Below are positions 1 to 8,972 of a stretch of 64,000 nucleotides of DNA, one piece after another. The position numbers and the translations under genes were made by a program. The stretch covers positions 558,001 to 622,000 of the forward strand of contig CAVRCA010000004.1 in NCBI GenBank assembly GCA_963719345.1. The letters run 5' to 3'. Each line of letters starts with the position of its first letter. Within the stretch, counting starts at the first letter, position 1. The DNA is from CAVRCA01 sp963719345. Its GTDB lineage: Bacteria; Pseudomonadota; Alphaproteobacteria; Acetobacterales; Acetobacteraceae. The notes under the pieces were generated by a model. That model had not been told where the DNA came from, did not search any database, and worked only from the letters and a program-made list of their open reading frames with translations.

Positions 1-2
1 CT

Positions 3-19
3 CGTGCCATGGGGGCACG
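3..19 (+). terminator. Small hairpin at the left edge, possible end of an upstream transcript
   Basis: Bases 3-8 (CGTGCC) pair perfectly with 14-19 (GGCACG) around a 5-nt loop; no T-run follows. In alphaproteobacteria rpsO usually precedes pnp, so this could be the 3' hairpin of an rpsO transcript just outside the window, but that is inference. Between here and the pnp start at 275 I see no convincing gene. Confidence 0.3.
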
Positions 20-274
20 GGGCAGCCAGGGGCAATCCGCCCCACGTCGCGAACGCGGCGGACGACAAGACGCTGATCCGGCACCTTCATGGCGGGCCGC
101 GACGGCGTTTCCGGCCACATGGCCCGAGGCTACGTGCCGCGTAGCCCACGGGTGTCCGGCGCATTGCGCAGGAGCCCGGTCCATGCCGCCCGAGACGCCG
201 TATTCCGCCGGAACACTGGGTCGCCGCCGATGCCGCCCGTGGTTTTCGCGCATCCAGAGGAATTATCACGAACG

Positions 275-2482
275 ATGTTCAACTATTTTCGCAAGGAAAT
301 TGACTGGGGCGGCCGCAAGCTGGTCCTGGAAACCGGCAAGATGGCCCGCCAGGCGGACGGCGCCGTGCTGGCCCGCTATGGCGACACGATCGTGCTGTGC
401 ACCGCCGTCGGCGTCCGGTCGGCCCGACCCGGCCAGGACTTTTTTCCGCTCACTGTCAACTACCAGGAAAAGGCGTTTGCCGCCGGCAAGATCCCGGGCG
501 GCTTCTTCAAGCGCGAGGGCCGGCCCTCTGAAAAAGAGATCCTGGTCAGCCGGCTGATCGACCGGCCGATCCGGCCGCTGTTCCCCGAGGGCTTCCGCAA
601 CGAGGTCCAGGTGGTCGCCACGGTGCTGAGCCACGATCTCGAGAACGACCCGGATGTCGTGGCGATGATCGGCTGCTCGGCCGCCCTGACCCTCTCCGGC
701 ATCCCGTTCTTCGGGCCCGTGGGCGCCGCCCGCGTCGGCTACAAGGATGGCGAGTATATCCTCAATCCGACCGCCGACGAGCTCGAGAAGCCGCTCCTCG
801 ACCTCGTGGTCGCCGGCACCATCGACGGCGTGCTGATGGTGGAGAGCGAGGCGCAGGAGCTGCCCGAGGACGTGATGCTCGGCGCGGTCACCTTCGGCCA
901 CGCCGCCTTCCAGCCGGTGATCCAGGCGATCATCGAGCTCGCCGAGCGGGCGGCCCGCGACCCCTGGACCTTGTCCGAGGCGTCGGAGGAGCAGCAGACG
1001 CTCGCCAGCCGGGTGGATGCGCTCGCCCGCGCGCCGCTGGCCGAAGCCTACAAGGAGAGCCAGAAGCTGGTTCGCCAGGAACAGGTCGGCGCCGCCAAGA
1101 AGGAGGCCGTCGCCGCGCTCGCGGCTGAAGGGCTGGACGCCGAGAAGGTCAAGCCGCTGCTGAAGGACCTCGAAGCCGACATCGTGCGCAACGCGATCCT
1201 CGACACCGGTCTCAGGATCGACGGGCGGGACACCAAGACCGTGCGTCCGATCATCGGCGAGGTCGGCGTGCTGCCGCGTGCGCACGGCAGCGCCCTGTTC
1301 ACCCGCGGCGAGACCCAGGCACTCGTGGTCGCCACGCTCGGGACCGGCCAGGACGAGCAGGTGATCGACGCGCTCGAGGGCGAGTACCGGGAAAACTTCA
1401 TGCTGCACTACAATTTCCCGCCCTACTCGGTGGGCGAGGCGGGCCGCATGGGGTCGCCCGGCCGGCGCGAGATCGGTCACGGCAAGCTGGCGTGGCGCGC
1501 CATCCACCCGCTGCTGCCGACCAAGGAGCAGTTTCCCTACACGATGCGGGTGGTCAGCGAGATCACCGAGAGCAACGGCAGCTCCTCGATGGCGACGGTG
1601 TGCGGCAGTTCGCTGGCGCTGATGGACGCCGGCGTGCCGCTGAAGCGGCCCGTCGCCGGCATCGCCATGGGGCTGATCAAGGAGGATCGCGGTTTCGCGG
1701 TGCTCTCCGACATCCTTGGTGACGAGGACCATCTCGGCGACATGGACTTCAAGGTCGCCGGCACCGAGACCGGTGTGACCAGCCTGCAGATGGACATCAA
1801 GATCACCTCGATCACGCCCGAGATCATGCGCATCGCACTCGATCAGGCGCGCGAGGGCCGGCTGCACATCCTCGGCGAGATGGCGAAGGCGATCACCGGC
1901 GCCCGCGGCGACGTGGCCGCGACAGCGCCCCGCATTACCGTGATCAACGTGCCGAAGGAGAAGATCCGCGAGGTGATTGGCACCGGCGGCAAGGTGATCC
2001 GCGAGATCGTCGAGCAGACCAGTTGCAAGATCGACATCAACGATGACGGCACGATCAAGATCGCGGCAACCGACCAGTCCCAGGCGCAGGCGGCGATCGA
2101 CTGGATCCGCGGCATCGTGGCGGAGCCGGAGATCGGTGTGATCTACAACGGCAAGGTGGTGAAGACCGCCGATTTCGGCGCCTTCGTCAATTTCCTGGGT
2201 TCGCGCGACGGGCTCGTGCACATCAGCGAGCTGGCGCAGGGACGGGTGGCGAAAACCTCGGACGTGGTCAATGTCGGCGATCAGGTGAAAGTCAAAGTTG
2301 TCGGCTTCGACGAGCGCGGCAAGGTGAAGCTGTCGATGCGGGTGGTCGATCAGGCGACCGGCTCCGATATCACCGACCAGGTGGGCGCCAAGCCCGGGCG
2401 AGGCGGCGAGCGACGTGACCGCTTCGAGCCCGCGCCGGCGCCGGTTTCGGAAGATCAGCCGCAACCCGCCATCGGGGAGTAA
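275..2482 (+). CDS. pnp: Polyribonucleotide nucleotidyltransferase (PNPase)
   Basis: Phosphorolytic 3'-5' exoribonuclease of mRNA decay, normally a trimer that can join the RNase E degradosome. The 735-aa product has the full family layout: two RNase PH-type domains separated by a helical region (about residues 1-540), a KH domain near 555-610 (VINVPKEKIREVIGTGGK) and an S1 domain near 622-692 (DFGAFV, DGLVHISEL). The reading frame stays open upstream, but the ATG at 275 opens the typical MFNYFRKEI N-terminus and has an AGAGGA ribosome site about 14 nt upstream. Length is normal for the family. A long antisense open frame (266-2719) is a composition shadow. Confidence 0.98.
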   Translation: MFNYFRKEIDWGGRKLVLETGKMARQADGAVLARYGDTIVLCTAVGVRSARPGQDFFPLTVNYQEKAFAAGKIPGGFFKREGRPSEKEILVSRLIDRPIRPLFPEGFRNEVQVVATVLSHDLENDPDVVAMIGCSAALTLSGIPFFGPVGAARVGYKDGEYILNPTADELEKPLLDLVVAGTIDGVLMVESEAQELPEDVMLGAVTFGHAAFQPVIQAIIELAERAARDPWTLSEASEEQQTLASRVDALARAPLAEAYKESQKLVRQEQVGAAKKEAVAALAAEGLDAEKVKPLLKDLEADIVRNAILDTGLRIDGRDTKTVRPIIGEVGVLPRAHGSALFTRGETQALVVATLGTGQDEQVIDALEGEYRENFMLHYNFPPYSVGEAGRMGSPGRREIGHGKLAWRAIHPLLPTKEQFPYTMRVVSEITESNGSSSMATVCGSSLALMDAGVPLKRPVAGIAMGLIKEDRGFAVLSDILGDEDHLGDMDFKVAGTETGVTSLQMDIKITSITPEIMRIALDQAREGRLHILGEMAKAITGARGDVAATAPRITVINVPKEKIREVIGTGGKVIREIVEQTSCKIDINDDGTIKIAATDQSQAQAAIDWIRGIVAEPEIGVIYNGKVVKTADFGAFVNFLGSRDGLVHISELAQGRVAKTSDVVNVGDQVKVKVVGFDERGKVKLSMRVVDQATGSDITDQVGAKPGRGGERRDRFEPAPAPVSEDQPQPAIGE

Positions 2483-2491
2483 CCATCGGGC

Positions 2492-2524
2492 CGCCCGGAT
2501 GCAGGCGCCACTTGCATCCGGGCG
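2492..2524 (+). terminator. Strong 12-bp hairpin after pnp
   Basis: Bases 2492-2503 and 2513-2524 form a perfect 12-bp stem (CGCCCGGATGCA with its complement) around a 9-nt loop, starting 10 nt after the pnp stop. No T-run follows, so it may terminate weakly or act as a 3' stabilising structure that limits read-through into the next gene. Confidence 0.7.
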
Positions 2525-2576
2525 TGACGGCAAACCATCCTGAGGCAAGCATGCCGCCGCCGGGGAAATGCAATCC

Positions 2577-3989
2577 ATGAAGCTGATCAACGCGATCCGG
2601 ATGGGGGGTGTCGACGTGCTGCCCATCGTCGAGGGCGGCAAGGGTGTCTCCGTCTCCAACGGGATCTCGTCGGGCAATTGGGCGCTTGCCGGCGGCGTCG
2701 GCACTTTCAGCGCGGTCAACGCCGACAGCTACGATGCCGAGGGACGGCCAATCTCGCAGGTCTACCGCGGCCGGACGCGACGCGAGCGGCACGAGGAGTT
2801 GGTCGACTATGCGGTGAAGGGCGCGGTGACGCAGGCCCGCCACGCGCACGAGATCACCGGCGGCCGTGGCCGCATCCACGCCAACATCCTGTGGGAGATG
2901 GGGGCGGCCGAACGCATCATCACCGAGGTGCTCGAGCAGGCCAAGGGCCTGATCCACGGCCTCACCTGCGGCGCCGGAATGCCCTATCGGCTGTCCGACA
3001 TCGCGGCCCGGTTCGGCGTCCACTACTACCCGATCGTCTCCTCCGCCCGCGCCTTCAGCGCGTTGTGGAAGCGGGCCTACAGCAAGGCCGCCGCCCTGCT
3101 CGGCGGGGTGGTGTACGAGGACCCTTGGCTGGCCGGCGGGCACAACGGCTTGTCCAACAGCGAGGATCCCACCCGGCCGGAGGACCCTTATCCGCGCGTT
3201 CTCGCCTTGCGACGCCAGATGCGCGAGTTCGGCTTGGACGATACCCCGATCATCATGGCCGGCGGCGTCTGGTGGCTCGACGAGTGGCAGGACTGGATCG
3301 ACAACCCGGAGCTTGGCCCGGTGGCCTTCCAGTTCGGCACCCGCCCGCTGCTCACCAAGGAAAGCCCGATCGGCGATGCCTGGAAGCGGCGGCTGTTCAC
3401 CCTCAAGGAAGGCGACGTCTTCCTCAACCGGTTCAGCCCGACGGGTTTCTACTCCAGCGCGGTGAACAACGGCTTCATCCAGGAACTGCGGGAACGCAGC
3501 GAGCGGCAGGTCGCCTACAGCGCCGAGCCGGTCGGCGAGCACGTCGCCGAATACGGGATCGGGCCGCGCAAGCGCCTCGTCTACGTCACGCGCGGTGACC
3601 TGCAACGGGCGCGCGGCTGGGAGGCGGCCGGCTTCACCGAGGCGTTGCGCACGCCCGACAATACGTTGATCTTCGTCACCCCGGGAAAGGCGCGGGAGAT
3701 CGTCGCCGACCAGGTGGCCTGCATGGGATGCCTCAGCCAGTGCCGGTTCTCGAACTGGAGCCAGCACGATCCCGACCACACCACCGGCAAGAAGGCCGAC
3801 CCGCGCAGTTTCTGCATCCAGAAGACCCTGCAGGACATCGCCCATTCGAGCGAGGCTCCGCAGGCGCTCGAACGGAATCTCATGTTCGCCGGCCACAATG
3901 CCTACCGGTTCGCGAGCGATCCGTTCTACTCGAACGGGTTCATCCCCACCGTCAAGCAGCTGGTCGAGCGCATTCTCACCGGTCGGTAA
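2577..3989 (+). CDS. Nitronate monooxygenase-like FMN enzyme with Cys-rich C-terminal tail
   Basis: Resembles the 2-nitropropane dioxygenase/nitronate monooxygenase TIM-barrel family (FMN-dependent oxidation of alkyl nitronates and related compounds). The visible core includes GLTCGAGMPYRL, VGVHYYPIVSS-like strands, IIMAGGVWW and AFQFGTRPLLTKES, the last matching the phosphate-binding end of the barrel. At 470 aa it is longer than most members (about 320-360). The extra C-terminal part carries Cys in a CxxCxxxC pattern (ACMGCLSQC) plus a further Cys 28 residues on, which could bind metal or an Fe-S cluster (inference). The ATG at 2577 is preferred over 2568, which sits only two bases from its GGGG ribosome site. 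Substrate unknown. Confidence 0.75.
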   Translation: MKLINAIRMGGVDVLPIVEGGKGVSVSNGISSGNWALAGGVGTFSAVNADSYDAEGRPISQVYRGRTRRERHEELVDYAVKGAVTQARHAHEITGGRGRIHANILWEMGAAERIITEVLEQAKGLIHGLTCGAGMPYRLSDIAARFGVHYYPIVSSARAFSALWKRAYSKAAALLGGVVYEDPWLAGGHNGLSNSEDPTRPEDPYPRVLALRRQMREFGLDDTPIIMAGGVWWLDEWQDWIDNPELGPVAFQFGTRPLLTKESPIGDAWKRRLFTLKEGDVFLNRFSPTGFYSSAVNNGFIQELRERSERQVAYSAEPVGEHVAEYGIGPRKRLVYVTRGDLQRARGWEAAGFTEALRTPDNTLIFVTPGKAREIVADQVACMGCLSQCRFSNWSQHDPDHTTGKKADPRSFCIQKTLQDIAHSSEAPQALERNLMFAGHNAYRFASDPFYSNGFIPTVKQLVERILTGR

Positions 3990-4009
3990 CATCGGCAAGG
4001 ACCAGCGCC

Positions 4010-4468
4010 ATGGTCGCATTCAAGGGTGTGCCGCCGGGCGGCGGAGCCGGCGAGATGTCGAGGCGAACGGAAGTCCTGCGACCCGCCATCCAGCTCACCC
4101 CGCAGCAGGTGGCGCAGGCACGCCGGCTGCGACGGGCCGGGCATCAGCCCGAGCAGATCGCCGCCACCCTGCAGGCGCCCCTGGATGAGGTCGAGAAGGC
4201 CCTGGTGCAGATGCGCTCGCCGCGTCCGGAGACCACGCGCGGCACGCTGAACGTGACGCTCGCCGCGCACCGCCTGATCATGCAGGAGCGGCGCGGCGAC
4301 GAGCCTGTCTGGCAGACGATCGACCGCCTGCTGGGCGAGCTGCTGGAACTGCGCGCGTCCCGAACTGCGGCGGCCGAGCGGGTTCCTGTCCCGGCTAGAA
4401 GCCGACGCAGCGGAGCCGGAGCGTCCGCAGCGCAGTCTCCGCTGCCGTTGCTCGATCGCGGCCCCTGA
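4010..4468 (+). CDS. Hypothetical protein with helix-turn-helix-like segment
   Basis: A 152-aa protein starting 21 nt after the preceding enzyme, with AAGGA about 8 nt before the ATG, so probably cotranscribed with it. Residues about 25-65 (LTPQQVAQARRLRRAGHQ, then PEQIAATLQAPLDEVEKAL) look like a helix-turn-helix of the sigma-region-4 or transposase-HTH kind. The C-terminal 40 residues are Arg/Ala/Ser-rich and probably disordered. I do not recognise a family. A DNA-binding role is possible but not shown. Confidence 0.5.
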   Translation: MVAFKGVPPGGGAGEMSRRTEVLRPAIQLTPQQVAQARRLRRAGHQPEQIAATLQAPLDEVEKALVQMRSPRPETTRGTLNVTLAAHRLIMQERRGDEPVWQTIDRLLGELLELRASRTAAAERVPVPARSRRSGAGASAAQSPLPLLDRGP

Positions 4469-4594
4469 AGGGGGGATCAGTCCCATCGGCCCCGTCACTG
4501 TCATCGCCGGTTCACGAGCGCCGGGGAACACGCGCGGGGCGCGAATTGTTGGCGCCGAGTGGCTGCTTTTGGCCACCCGCCTGGAGGAGCCTCG

Positions 4595-5476
4595 ATGACC
4601 GCCCCCCAAATTGATGCCAAGGACCCGACCGCACCAGCGTTGCCCGACAGCGACCGCCTGCCGAACGCCCCCTACCACCCGGTGCTCACCGGTCAGCCGG
4701 CGCTCGTGACGGGCGCCAATTCCGGCATCGGCCGGGCTGTGGCGTTGGGTCTGGCGCGCGCCGGAGCGGATGTGGTGGTGAACTACGTCGTCCAACCCGA
4801 GGCCGCCGAAGAGGTCGTCCGCGAAATCGAGGGTCTGGGTCGCCGCGCGATCGCGCTGAAGGCCGATGTCAGCAAGGAGGAGGACGTCGAGCGGATGTTC
4901 GCCGAGGCCATCGCGCAGTTCGGCACGCTGCACGTGGTGGTCAGCAATGCCGGCCTGCAACGGGACTCGCCGTTCGACACAATGACGCTGGACCAGTGGA
5001 ACACCGTGATCGGGGTGAACCTGACCGGCCAGTTCCTCTGCACCCGCGCCGCGGTTCGCGAGTTCAAGCGACGTGGCGTCGTCTCTTCGGTGTCGCGCGC
5101 CGCCGGCAAGATCATCTGCATGAGCTCGGTCCATCAGGAGATCCCCTGGGCCGGTCACGCCAACTACGCCGCGTCGAAGGGCGGGGTGATGCTGCTGATG
5201 AAGAGCATCGCGCAGGAAGTGGCGCCGCACTTCATCAGGGTCAACAGCATCGCACCTGGCGCGATCCGCACGCCGATCAACACGGCAGCGTGGAACACGC
5301 CGGCGGCCTACGCCGACCTCATGACCCTGGTGCCGTACAAGCGCATCGGTGAGCCCGACGACATCGCGCAAGCCGCGGTGTGGCTGGCCTCCGACGCTGC
5401 GGACTACGTTACCGGCGCCACGCTGTTCGTGGACGGCGGGATGACGCTCTACCCCGGTTTCGCCGCCGGCGGCTGA
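4595..5476 (+). CDS. SDR-family oxidoreductase (glucose 1-dehydrogenase-like)
   Basis: Classical short-chain dehydrogenase/reductase, NAD(P)-dependent. The 293-aa protein has the glycine-rich cofactor motif TGANSGIGRAVALGLARAG, an NAG motif (VVSNAGLQ), the catalytic serine in CMSSVHQE, and YAASK with Tyr191 and Lys195. The C-terminal DYVTGATLFVDGGMTLYPGF is typical of glucose 1-dehydrogenase-type members and of the YhdF/YgaU-like stress SDRs. The roughly 30-residue N-terminal lead before the Rossmann fold also fits the stress-associated group. The start is set by GGAGGAG 6 nt before the ATG at 4595. It converges on the NADH dehydrogenase gene. True substrate unknown. Confidence 0.85.
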   Translation: MTAPQIDAKDPTAPALPDSDRLPNAPYHPVLTGQPALVTGANSGIGRAVALGLARAGADVVVNYVVQPEAAEEVVREIEGLGRRAIALKADVSKEEDVERMFAEAIAQFGTLHVVVSNAGLQRDSPFDTMTLDQWNTVIGVNLTGQFLCTRAAVREFKRRGVVSSVSRAAGKIICMSSVHQEIPWAGHANYAASKGGVMLLMKSIAQEVAPHFIRVNSIAPGAIRTPINTAAWNTPAAYADLMTLVPYKRIGEPDDIAQAAVWLASDAADYVTGATLFVDGGMTLYPGFAAGG

Positions 5477-5488
5477 TCCCCGGCCAGG

Positions 5489-5507
5489 CGGAGCGTCGCT
5501 TGCTCCG
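5489..5507. terminator. Hairpin between convergent genes
   Basis: CGGAGC (5489-5494) and GCTCCG (5502-5507) form a perfect 6-bp stem with a 7-nt loop, exactly between the SDR stop and the stop of the convergent NADH dehydrogenase. It could serve transcripts from both sides; no long T-run is present. Confidence 0.4.
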
Positions 5508-6897
5508 TTACGGCAGCGGCCTGATGAGAAGCCGGCCGCTGCGGTCGTTCGTCACGTAGGCGAATGCCCATTCCGCGCTGACCATCACGCGGTTGCGGAA
5601 GCCGATCAGGAAGAAGATGTGCGCGACGGCCCAGGTCAGCCAGGCCGGCAGGCCGGTCAGATGGACGGGGCCGAACTCCGCCACCGCCTTGTTTCGGCCG
5701 ATGGTCGCGAGCGTGCCGTAGTCCCGGTAGGCGAAGGCCGGCGGTGCGCGCCGTCCGCGTAGCCGCCGCAGGATGGCGCGCGCCACGTAACGGCCCTGCT
5801 GCTTGGCGACCGGCGCGAGGCCGGGAAGCGGCTTGGCGTTGGCATCGCGGGCCAGCGCCGCATCGCCGATGACGTGGATCTCAGGGTGTCCCGGCAGGCA
5901 CAGACCGGCGTCCACCGCGACGCGGCCGCCTGGGCCGGGAGCGACACCCAGCCACTCCGCGACCGGCGTGGCGATGGTTCCGGCCGTCCAGATCACCGTT
6001 CCGGCCACGATCGTCTCGTCGTGCAGATGCACCTTGCCGTTCTCGATCCCGGTCACGGACGCGCCGGTGCGAATCTCGACCCCAAGTTCTCTCAAGGCCC
6101 GTGCCGCATCATTCGAGAGGTCGGGAGCAAAGGCGGCAAGCACCCGCTTGCCGGCTTCGATCAGCACGATCCGCGCCCGTTTACGCGGCATGTCGTAGTC
6201 GCGCGTCAACATGTCCCGCGGCCAGCTCGGCGATGGAGCCGGCCATTTCGACCCCGGTCGGGCCGGCGCCGATCAGCACGAAGGTGAGCAGGCGCGCCTG
6301 CTCGGCGTCGCTCACCTCGACGGAGGCCTTCTCGAAGGCGGCAAGGATTCGGTGGCGCAGCTCGAGGGCATCGTCGAGCGTCTTCAGTCCCGGTGCGACC
6401 TGTGACCAGGATTCGTGGCCGAAGTAGCTCGGTTGTGAGCCGGTGGCGATGATCAGCTCGTCGTAGGGCATCGACTCGCCGTCGCACCGGACGCGGCGGG
6501 CCTGCATGTCCACACCGGTCACGGTTCCCATGATCACGCGTGTCCGATCCGAGGCCGGGATGAGGCCGCGGACGGGTGAGGCGATGTCGGCGGGCGACAG
6601 CGCCGCGGTTGCGACCTGGTAGAGCAGCGGCTGGAACAGGTGATGGTTGTGGGCGTCGATGATCGTGAGGTCAACCTCGCGTCGGCGTGCCAACTGCAAG
6701 GCCGCCTGGAGGCCGCCGAACCCGGCGCCGACCACCACCACCCTGCAGCGCGGCATGGTGGCGCGATGGCTGCCCCGCACCGCGACGCCACGCGCGGACC
6801 GCTGCGCCGGCGGCTGCGTCAGCCGCGCCAAGAGCAGCATCGCCACTCCGCCTCCAACCACGCCAAGAAGGGCATTTCTTACGCGGGAGTGGGTCAT
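5508..6897 (-). pseudogene. Type II NADH dehydrogenase (NDH-2), frameshifted as sequenced
   Basis: Single-subunit, non-proton-pumping NADH:quinone oxidoreductase of the FAD/NAD(P)-binding superfamily. The N-terminal half has the FAD motif VVVVGAGFGGLQAALQLAR, HHLFQPLLYQVATAALSP and IIATGSQPSYFG, then a second nucleotide motif (VLIGAGPTGVEMAGSIAEL). The C-terminal half resumes in another frame (RARIVLIEAG, then VIGDAALARD). The switch lies at about 6206-6215, where one extra base or two missing bases would rejoin the halves. Before the FAD domain there is a probable membrane anchor (NALLGVVGGGVAMLLLARL), which favours the start at 6897 over internal ATGs. If the indel is a sequencing error, the gene encodes a full protein of about 460 aa. 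Confidence 0.8.
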
Positions 6898-7020
6898 GCG
6901 AACCATCCGTTCAGGTCGTTGCCCCGCAACTCGCAAGCGCAGGCTCGGTGTCGGTGGGCCGGTCGAGCAACGCACGCATCTCGGGGGCGTTCATCGCCGA
7001 CTTGGAGAGCGAGCAGGCCG

Positions 7021-8799
7021 ATGTCATCACCGGTTCAGGATTACGCCTTGGTAGGGGACGGAGAGACCTGCGCCCTGATCGCACGCGACGGGTCGGTGGA
7101 TTTTCTCTGCTGGCCGCGCTTCGACAGCGATGCTTGTTTCTGCGCCCTGCTCGGCGACGAGCGGCATGGACGTTGGCAGATAGCACCGCAAGCGCCGACG
7201 GTGCAGGTTCGCCGGCGGTATCGCGGCGACACCCTGGTTCTGGACACCAAGTTCGAGACCGCAACCGGCGTGGTGCGACTGACCGACTTCATGCCGATGC
7301 GCGGCCGGCATTCCTCTCTGGTCCGCATCGTCGAGGGTCTGCACGGCCAAGTGCCGATGAGCATGGACCTCCGGCTCCGGTTCGCCTACGGGTTCATGCC
7401 GCCGTGGAGCCGGCGCGAAGGCGACGCCCTGGTCGCCGATGTCGGACCGGACATGGCCGTGTTTCGCGCGCCGGTGCCGATCGAAACGAGCCGCACGGAT
7501 GCCACCGCCACCGCCGGGTTCACCGTCTCCGCCGGGCAGCGTCACGCTTTCATACTCTCCTACGGCAGTTCCACGGAGCCGCTGCCGGCGGCTTTCGACG
7601 CCCCGGCCGCGCTCGCCGCAACGGTGTCGTACTGGGAGGCCTGGATCGGCCGGTTCCGCAAGCCCTGCCACTGGCCGGCGGCCGTCAAACGATCCCTGAT
7701 CACGCTCCGGGCGCTCATCCATTCGAAGACCGGCGGCCTGATCGCTGCGGCCACGCTCGGCCTGCCCGAGGTTCCGGGCGGCGCGAAAAACTGGGATTAC
7801 CGCTATTGCTGGCTGCGCGACGCCACTTTCACGCTGACCGCGCTGCTCAACGCCGGCTACACGGAGGAGGCGACGCGGTGGCGGGACTGGATCCTGCGCG
7901 CCCTCGCCGGGCGGCCCGACAAGATGCAGGTCGTCTATCGCGTGGACGGCGGCCGGCAACTCGGCGAGTGGGAGGTGGACTTCCTGCCGGGCTTTGAGGG
8001 GTCGAAGCCCGTGCTCGTGGGCAACAAGGCCGCCGAGCAGTGGCAGCTCGACACCTACGGCGAGCTGCTTGACGCCATGCACGTCGCCGCTCGCGGCGGG
8101 GTCGAACGCCTCCCGCATGGTGTCGAGGTCGAGACGGCACTCGTCCACCATCTGGAGTCCGTCTGGAACCGGCCAAGCTCCGATATCTGGGAATCGCGCG
8201 GCGAGCCGCGCTGCTACACTTACTCACAGGCAATGGCCTGGGTGGGCGTGACCCAATTCCTCAAGGGCGCGCGTACCCGGGCGGCTGCCGATGACGACAT
8301 GATCCGCCGCCTCGAGGCGTTGCGCGGCGACATCCACCGCGAAGTGTGCGCACGCGGCTTCGACGCCGGGCGGAACCATTTCGTCGACTATTACGGGGGC
8401 GACAAGCTGGATGCCTCGCTGCTCCTGCTGCCTGTCGTCGGTTTCCTGCCGGCGGACGACCCGCGTATTGCCGGCACGATCGCCGCTATCGAGCGCGACC
8501 TGATGGACGGCGGCCTTGTCCGCCGCAAGCCGGCCAAGAACGATGGTGACGACGAGGGAGCGTTCCTCGTCTGCTCCTGCTGGCTCGCCGACTGCATGCA
8601 GAAGCAGGGACGCGACGCCGAGGCACGCGCGATGCTGGAACGGGTTATCGGGCTGTCGAACGACGTCGGACTTCTCAGCGAGGAATACCACGTGCCGACG
8701 CGGCGGCTGATCGGCAACATGCCGCAGGCGCTCACGCATCTCGGCGTGGTCAATACCGCGCTCTCACTGTCCGGCCCGGTGCTGCAACGCGGTGCATAG
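7021..8799 (+). CDS. Glycoside hydrolase family 15 protein (glucoamylase/trehalase-like)
   Basis: A 592-aa protein of the bacterial GH15 group, which includes glucoamylases, glucodextranases and trehalases. It has the N-terminal beta-sandwich signature (YALVGDGETCALIARDGS, DFLCWPRFDS) followed by an (alpha/alpha)6 barrel starting near residue 250 (NWDYRYCWLRDATFTLTAL). LGEWEVDFLPGFEGSKPV and FLVCSCWLADCM are typical of this group. No signal peptide, so probably cytosolic. The start at 7021 gives the family's usual N-terminus; the reading frame runs further upstream only through the divergent gene. It is divergent from the NADH dehydrogenase. Trehalase or alpha-glucan activity cannot be separated from sequence alone. 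Confidence 0.88.
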   Translation: MSSPVQDYALVGDGETCALIARDGSVDFLCWPRFDSDACFCALLGDERHGRWQIAPQAPTVQVRRRYRGDTLVLDTKFETATGVVRLTDFMPMRGRHSSLVRIVEGLHGQVPMSMDLRLRFAYGFMPPWSRREGDALVADVGPDMAVFRAPVPIETSRTDATATAGFTVSAGQRHAFILSYGSSTEPLPAAFDAPAALAATVSYWEAWIGRFRKPCHWPAAVKRSLITLRALIHSKTGGLIAAATLGLPEVPGGAKNWDYRYCWLRDATFTLTALLNAGYTEEATRWRDWILRALAGRPDKMQVVYRVDGGRQLGEWEVDFLPGFEGSKPVLVGNKAAEQWQLDTYGELLDAMHVAARGGVERLPHGVEVETALVHHLESVWNRPSSDIWESRGEPRCYTYSQAMAWVGVTQFLKGARTRAAADDDMIRRLEALRGDIHREVCARGFDAGRNHFVDYYGGDKLDASLLLLPVVGFLPADDPRIAGTIAAIERDLMDGGLVRRKPAKNDGDDEGAFLVCSCWLADCMQKQGRDAEARAMLERVIGLSNDVGLLSEEYHVPTRRLIGNMPQALTHLGVVNTALSLSGPVLQRGA

Positions 8800-8801
8800 C
8801 G

Positions 8802-8837
8802 TGCTTGAGGGAGGTGCCCAGCAAATCCTTTCAAGCA
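8802..8837 (+). promoter_or_regulatory. Hairpin between the GH15 gene and the NRAMP leader
   Basis: TGCTTGA (8802-8808) and TCAAGCA (8831-8837) pair perfectly over 7 bp, and the stem can extend inward (GGGA with TCCT) to leave a roughly 13-nt loop. It starts 3 nt after the GH15 stop and lies about 60 nt before the small leader ORF. It could end the GH15 transcript or be part of the leader RNA of the metal transporter. No T-run follows. Confidence 0.4.
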
Positions 8838-8897
8838 TGCTGCCCGGCTATACGCCACGTTCCGTCTTGTCCGTCTGTGGGGAGCTAGAGACGCACC

Positions 8898-8972
8898 ATG
8901 CCGATGACAAGCGACCATCACGACGTTATCGTTAGCGGCATCATTCCGGAGGCGGCCGGCGGTGCCGGGTGA
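8898..8972 (+). CDS. Putative 24-aa leader peptide overlapping the NRAMP start
   Basis: An ATG at 8898 opens a 24-codon frame (MPMTSDHHDVIVSGIIPEA..., ending GGAG) whose TGA at 8970-8972 overlaps the GTG start of the NRAMP gene in the sequence GTGA. GGGGAG lies about 14 nt upstream. The stop/start overlap suggests translational coupling, and the peptide contains a DHHD cluster. The coding status is inferred only from this arrangement. It may be chance in high-GC DNA. Confidence 0.4.
   Translation: MPMTSDHHDVIVSGIIPEAAGGAG

Noticed and set aside
266..2719. 817-codon minus-strand open frame opposite pnp
   Set aside because: It is antisense to a highly conserved gene, shows Arg/Asp/His/Leu-rich shadow composition and matches no family. 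High-GC codon bias creates such frames.
8840..8972. Mn-sensing yybP-ykoY riboswitch before the NRAMP gene
   Set aside because: A GGGGAG element is present, but the partner loop sequences and paired helices of that motif cannot be traced; only a simple hairpin and a leader ORF are supported.
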